Below, piece after piece: positions 61,395 to 64,000 of a stretch of DNA of 64,000 nucleotides (position 1 is its first letter; every line of letters starts with the position of its first letter). This stretch comes from Candidatus Dechloromonas phosphoritropha (GTDB taxonomy: Bacteria > Pseudomonadota > Gammaproteobacteria > Burkholderiales > Rhodocyclaceae). The position numbers were made by a program, and so were the translations under genes. The stretch is taken from contig JADKGN010000004.1 in NCBI GenBank assembly GCA_016722705.1, forward strand, positions 1 through 64,000, in the 5' to 3' direction. Under the pieces are notes generated by a model, which saw nothing but the letters and a program-made list of their open reading frames with translations, had not been told where the DNA came from and did no database searches.

Positions 61395-62315
61395 ATGTCC
61401 ATGGCGGATCGCGACGGCTTCATCTGGCAAGATGGCCAGCTCGTGCCCTGGCGCGAGGCGACCACCCACGTCCTCACCCATTCGCTGCACTACGGCATGA
61501 GCGTCTTCGAGGGCGTCCGCGCCTACAAGACGGAACGCGGCACCGCCATCTTTCGCCTGGAAGACCACACCGGCCGCCTGTTCAACTCCGCCCACATCTT
61601 CCAGATGGCAATGCCCTTCGACAAGGCAACCATCAACGAGGCGCACAAGGAAGTGCTGCGCGCCAACGATCTCGAAGCCGGCTACCTGCGGCCGATCGCC
61701 TTCTACGGTTCGGAGAAGATGGGCGTTTCGCCGAAAGGCGCCAAGGTGCATGTCGTCATCGCTGCCTGGCCGTGGGGCGCCTATCTCGGTGAGGAAGGCA
61801 TCGAGCGCGGCATCCGCGTCAAGGTGTCGAGCTACACCCGGCATCACGTGAACATCTCGATGGTGCGCGCCAAGGCGTCCGGCCACTACATCAACTCGAT
61901 CCTGGCCAATAACGAAGTGACCAACGAGGGCTACGACGAGGCCATGCTGCTCGACCCCGAAGGCTACGTTGCCGAGGGCGCCGGCGAGAACCTGTTCATC
62001 GTCAAGCAGGGCAAGCTGTTCACGCCCGACCTGACTTCGTGCCTCGAAGGCATCACGCGCGCCACCGTGTTGCAGATCGCCGCCGAGCTGGGCCTTTCGG
62101 TCCAGGAAAAACGCATCACCCGCGACGAGGTGTATTGCTGCGACGAGGCCTTCTTCACCGGCACTGCCGCCGAAGTGACGCCGATTCGCGAACTCGATGG
62201 CCGCCAGATCGGCATCGGCCGCCGTGGCCCGGTCACCGCCCAGATCCAGGCCAGGTATTTCGACGTGGTCAATGGCCGCTCCGCCCAGCACGACGACTGG
62301 CTGGCCTACATCTAA
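61395..62315 (+). CDS. ilvE: Branched-chain amino acid aminotransferase
   Basis: It encodes 306 residues, fold type IV PLP enzyme. It makes or degrades Leu, Ile and Val. HSLHYGMSVFEGVRAYKTERG, the PLP lysine in the VKVSSYTRHHVNISMVRAKASGHY region and EGAGENLFIVKQGKL are typical of IlvE. GGAG lies upstream. Confidence 0.96.
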   Translation: MSMADRDGFIWQDGQLVPWREATTHVLTHSLHYGMSVFEGVRAYKTERGTAIFRLEDHTGRLFNSAHIFQMAMPFDKATINEAHKEVLRANDLEAGYLRPIAFYGSEKMGVSPKGAKVHVVIAAWPWGAYLGEEGIERGIRVKVSSYTRHHVNISMVRAKASGHYINSILANNEVTNEGYDEAMLLDPEGYVAEGAGENLFIVKQGKLFTPDLTSCLEGITRATVLQIAAELGLSVQEKRITRDEVYCCDEAFFTGTAAEVTPIRELDGRQIGIGRRGPVTAQIQARYFDVVNGRSAQHDDWLAYI

Positions 62316-62330
62316 TTCAGGGAGATCCAG

Positions 62331-62519
62331 ATGTCCGACTTTCGTACCGTTGAACTCACCGCCCACGACCTGCCGCTGCACTGCCCGCCACCGGGCTCGC
62401 CGTTGTGGAGCCAGCACCCGCGCGTCTTTCTCGACGTCCTCCAGGCGGGCGAAGTGGTCTGCCCCTATTGCAGCATGAAGTATGTATTCAAGGGCGCCGC
62501 ACCCAAGGGTCATCACTGA
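62331..62519 (+). CDS. CHCC zinc-finger domain protein
   Basis: It encodes 62 residues. It has LPLHCPPPGSPLWSQHPRVFL and CPYCSMKYV: the C-x..H..C-x2-C set of the PF10276 family related to a mitochondrial complex I subunit. It follows ilvE by 15 nt. Confidence 0.9.
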   Translation: MSDFRTVELTAHDLPLHCPPPGSPLWSQHPRVFLDVLQAGEVVCPYCSMKYVFKGAAPKGHH

Positions 62520-62555
62520 ACCCGTGGCGGGCGCCCAACCCGCCACGGTCGCACG

Positions 62556-62985
62556 ATAAAGGTACTGATCGTCGCCCCCTCGTGGATCGGCGACACCATT
62601 CATGGCGCAGCGACTGTTCGCGCGGCTGCACGCCCGGCACCCCAACCTGCAGCTTGACGCGCTGGCCCAGCGCCCGGCCCGAAAACTGGCAGCATGCGGC
62701 TACGGCGCCGCCTACGTCCTGCCCAATTCATTGAAGTGGTCCATCGTGCCATTCATGGCCGGCATTCCACGGCGCATCGGCTTCACCGGCGAAGCGCGCT
62801 ACGGCCTGATCAACGTGCGCCACGATCTCGACAAAGAGACCCTATCGCTGATGGTCGAGAGTTTTGCACAACTGGCCGAAGCACCCGGCGCGCCGCTGCC
62901 CAAAGCCATTTTTCACCCGAAAATCCGGTCGACCGCAACAGTGACCCGGCCGGATTCCCGTTCGCCTTCGTGGCCCCGGTTGGCC
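62556..62985 (+). pseudogene. waaF: ADP-heptose:LPS heptosyltransferase II (waaF) remnant
   Basis: It begins KVLIVAPSWIGDTI, shifts frame at about 62600, reads LFARLHARHPNLQLDALA, lacks about 40 residues, continues RKLAACGYGAAYVLPNSLK and GIPRRIGFTGEARYGLINV, and shifts again to give DPAGFPFAFVAP before ending. The first codon is ATA. The C-terminal half is absent, replaced by a toxin-antitoxin module. Confidence 0.85.
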
Positions 62986-63039
62986 AAATCAATGGCTCCG
63001 CGATACAGTGAATACACGTATCTGATTGGAGATTCCGGC

Positions 63040-63267
63040 ATGGCAACTTCGATTCGCCTCGCTCCCGAAACCGAGCAAAGGCTTGACTACCTCGCCTCCC
63101 AAACCAGGCGCACCAAGGCTTACTACCTGCGCGCAATCATCAAGCAGGGCATCGACGAAATGGAAGACTACTACCTTGCCGCTGACGTGCTGGAGCGTGT
63201 TCGCAAGAGGCAAGAAGCGGTGCACTCCTCTTCTGACGTGAGAAGCGACCTTGGCCTGTGCGATTGA
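63040..63267 (+). CDS. RelB/ribbon-helix-helix antitoxin
   Basis: It encodes 75 residues. It has MATSIRLAPETEQRLDYLASQTRRTKAYYLRAII (RHH DNA-binding) and an acidic toxin-binding tail (EMEDYYLAADVLERVR). The stop overlaps the toxin frame. Confidence 0.9.
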   Translation: MATSIRLAPETEQRLDYLASQTRRTKAYYLRAIIKQGIDEMEDYYLAADVLERVRKRQEAVHSSSDVRSDLGLCD

Positions 63268-63519
63268 GTACGCCGAGACGGCCAGGGGTGCGGCTAAAGA
63301 AGCTCGACAAGCAGAACGGCGCGGCGCATCGTTGATTTCATGGACGAGCGTGTCACCGGGCTGGAAAACCCACGCAGCACAGGCAAGGCATTGACTGGCC
63401 CGCTGGGTGGCTTCTGGCGTTACCGGATGGGCGATTGCCGGGTGATTTGCGATATTCAAGATGGCGCTTTGCGCGTTCTTGGGGTGCAGGTAGGCAACCG
63501 GCGTGAAATTTACCGATAA
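63251..63519 (+). pseudogene. RelE-type toxin, two frameshifts
   Basis: From TTG at 63251: CAIEYAETARG, frame shift near 63291, LKKLDKQ, frame shift near 63320, then RIVDFMDERVTGLENPRSTGKALTGPLGGFWRYRMG and VGNRREIYR to the stop. This is the full order of a RelE toxin. It cannot be made as one protein. Confidence 0.85.
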
Positions 63520-63527
63520 GGAAACCC

Positions 63528-63642
63528 ATGGATGAAATCCCACTCGGCCTCGTACAGCCAGCCCCTGCTTCAAGCGCGAAGCCCACTCGGACACCTCGAC
63601 TGGCTCAACAAACTCTCGCTAGGCAGTGGTCGGCCAACTATG
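63528..63642 (+). other. Start of an unidentified small gene, interrupted by IS4
   Basis: ATG at 63528 with AAGGAAA just upstream opens MDEIPLGLVQPAPASSAKP and a basic region up to the IS4 end at 63643. Its normal end lies beyond the element and the window. No family recognised; real expression uncertain. Confidence 0.35.
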
Positions 63643-64000
63643 CAATCCTCTCAACTTAGTCCATAGTCATACGGCGGGTTTGTAAGCAAAGGACAGGTGA
63701 GGCTTTCGCTGGTTTGGCCGAGGTCGAGCACGATCAGGGATAAATTTCTGAAGGTTTTTGACGATTTCCGAGAAGATTTCCTTGGTAACTCGGGTGGTGA
63801 TTTGCTGCACACCCGCCAAGACTCGGGGCAAGATACGACGTACGGTATTGAAGGCCATCGTCCGATTCACTCGCCATGGCGAATCGCTGGGCAGCCGCTC
63901 TTCCGCAGCCAGGTAGGTGGCCAGGGCATTGAGATTGTCACACACCATCTTGGCCCCAACATCCTGGCAGGCGGCCAGCCAAGTCAGGCCGGACGTGTGC
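63643..64000 (-). mobile_element. IS4-family element, second copy, partial at window edge
   Basis: The end CAATCCTCTCAACTTAGTCC matches the right end of the IS4 at 27012-29530, and the sequence is the same to the window edge. The 10 bases before it (GCCAACTATG) should recur beyond the window if the copy is complete. Confidence 0.9.
63667..64000 (-). CDS. IS4 transposase, C-terminal part (runs off the window)
   Basis: It gives HTSGLTWLAACQDVGAKMVCDNL to the end FAYKPAV, identical to the C-terminus of the copy at 29166-29506. The catalytic region lies outside the window, so I cannot tell whether this copy is intact. Confidence 0.88.
   Translation of the reverse strand, partial: HTSGLTWLAACQDVGAKMVCDNLNALATYLAAEERLPSDSPWRVNRTMAFNTVRRILPRVLAGVQQITTRVTKEIFSEIVKNLQKFIPDRARPRPNQRKPHLSFAYKPAV

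Noticed and set aside
1..64000. CRISPR arrays
   Set aside because: No regularly spaced short repeats were seen; the repeats present are IS copies, island ends and GGGGTAAC motifs.

Overview
This 64-kb window looks like chromosome of a facultatively anaerobic betaproteobacterium, most likely of the Rhodocyclales (Dechloromonas, Azonexus or Accumulibacter type). That placement is inferred from gene content and GC-rich codon use: heme d1 synthesis for a cytochrome cd1 nitrite reductase, cytochrome c', an Acs locus with an SLC5-type histidine kinase, class I fumarase, and the queA-tgt-yajC-secD-secF order.

Layout. (1) 1-9006, minus strand: a tightly packed operon next to acs. It holds a small membrane protein, an SLC5/histidine-kinase sensor, a CheY-like regulator, a membrane receptor whose output is a DEDDh exonuclease, two DUF294 nucleotidyltransferases (one with cNMP and CBS sensor domains) and a second exonuclease. 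acs follows at 9234-11195. (2) 11.4-15.1 kb: YqhA-family membrane protein, fumarase, glycine-zipper protein and small conserved proteins. (3) 15.4-18.9 kb: copy A of an unclassified repeated element, a gene remnant and an IS3 element. (4) 18.9-24.2 kb: the divergent nir region (nirC-F-DL-G-H on minus, SUMT and a Rap1a/Tai-like protein on plus) around a perfect FNR-type site. (5) 24.2-42.76 kb: a tRNA-Leu followed by two tandem integrated islands. Island 1 has a complete P4-type integrase and small phage-like genes, an HNH protein, a J-domain protein and a toxin-antitoxin pair. Island 2 has an integrase stump, a cold-shock/excalibur protein, an arsR-permease-thioredoxin operon and copy B of the repeated element. 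(6) 42.8-48.3 kb: queA-tgt-yajC-secD-secF. (7) 48.3-62.5 kb: pstS, a CDF transporter, cytochromes, a DUF2322 gene split by copy C, IS1380, purB, GST, psd, mnmA, a Nudix hydrolase, ilvE and a zinc-finger protein. (8) 62.5 kb to the end: a decayed waaF, a relBE-like pair with a broken toxin, and the end of a second IS4 element.

The most unusual item is the repeated element. It is about 1.62 kb, present three times and nearly identical. It carries one 510-residue protein that matches no transposase family I can name, and every copy lies between two CTAA tetranucleotides. Copy C splits a DUF2322 gene whose uninterrupted reading frame can be rebuilt exactly, which shows that the element moves. Its only recognisable domain is a C-terminal winged helix. 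The second item of interest is the acetate-locus operon with its receptor-exonuclease fusion and paired DUF294 proteins.

Many otherwise intact genes carry single-base frameshifts, mostly in homopolymers. This may reflect sequencing error rather than decay, so the pseudogene labels on those genes are provisional.
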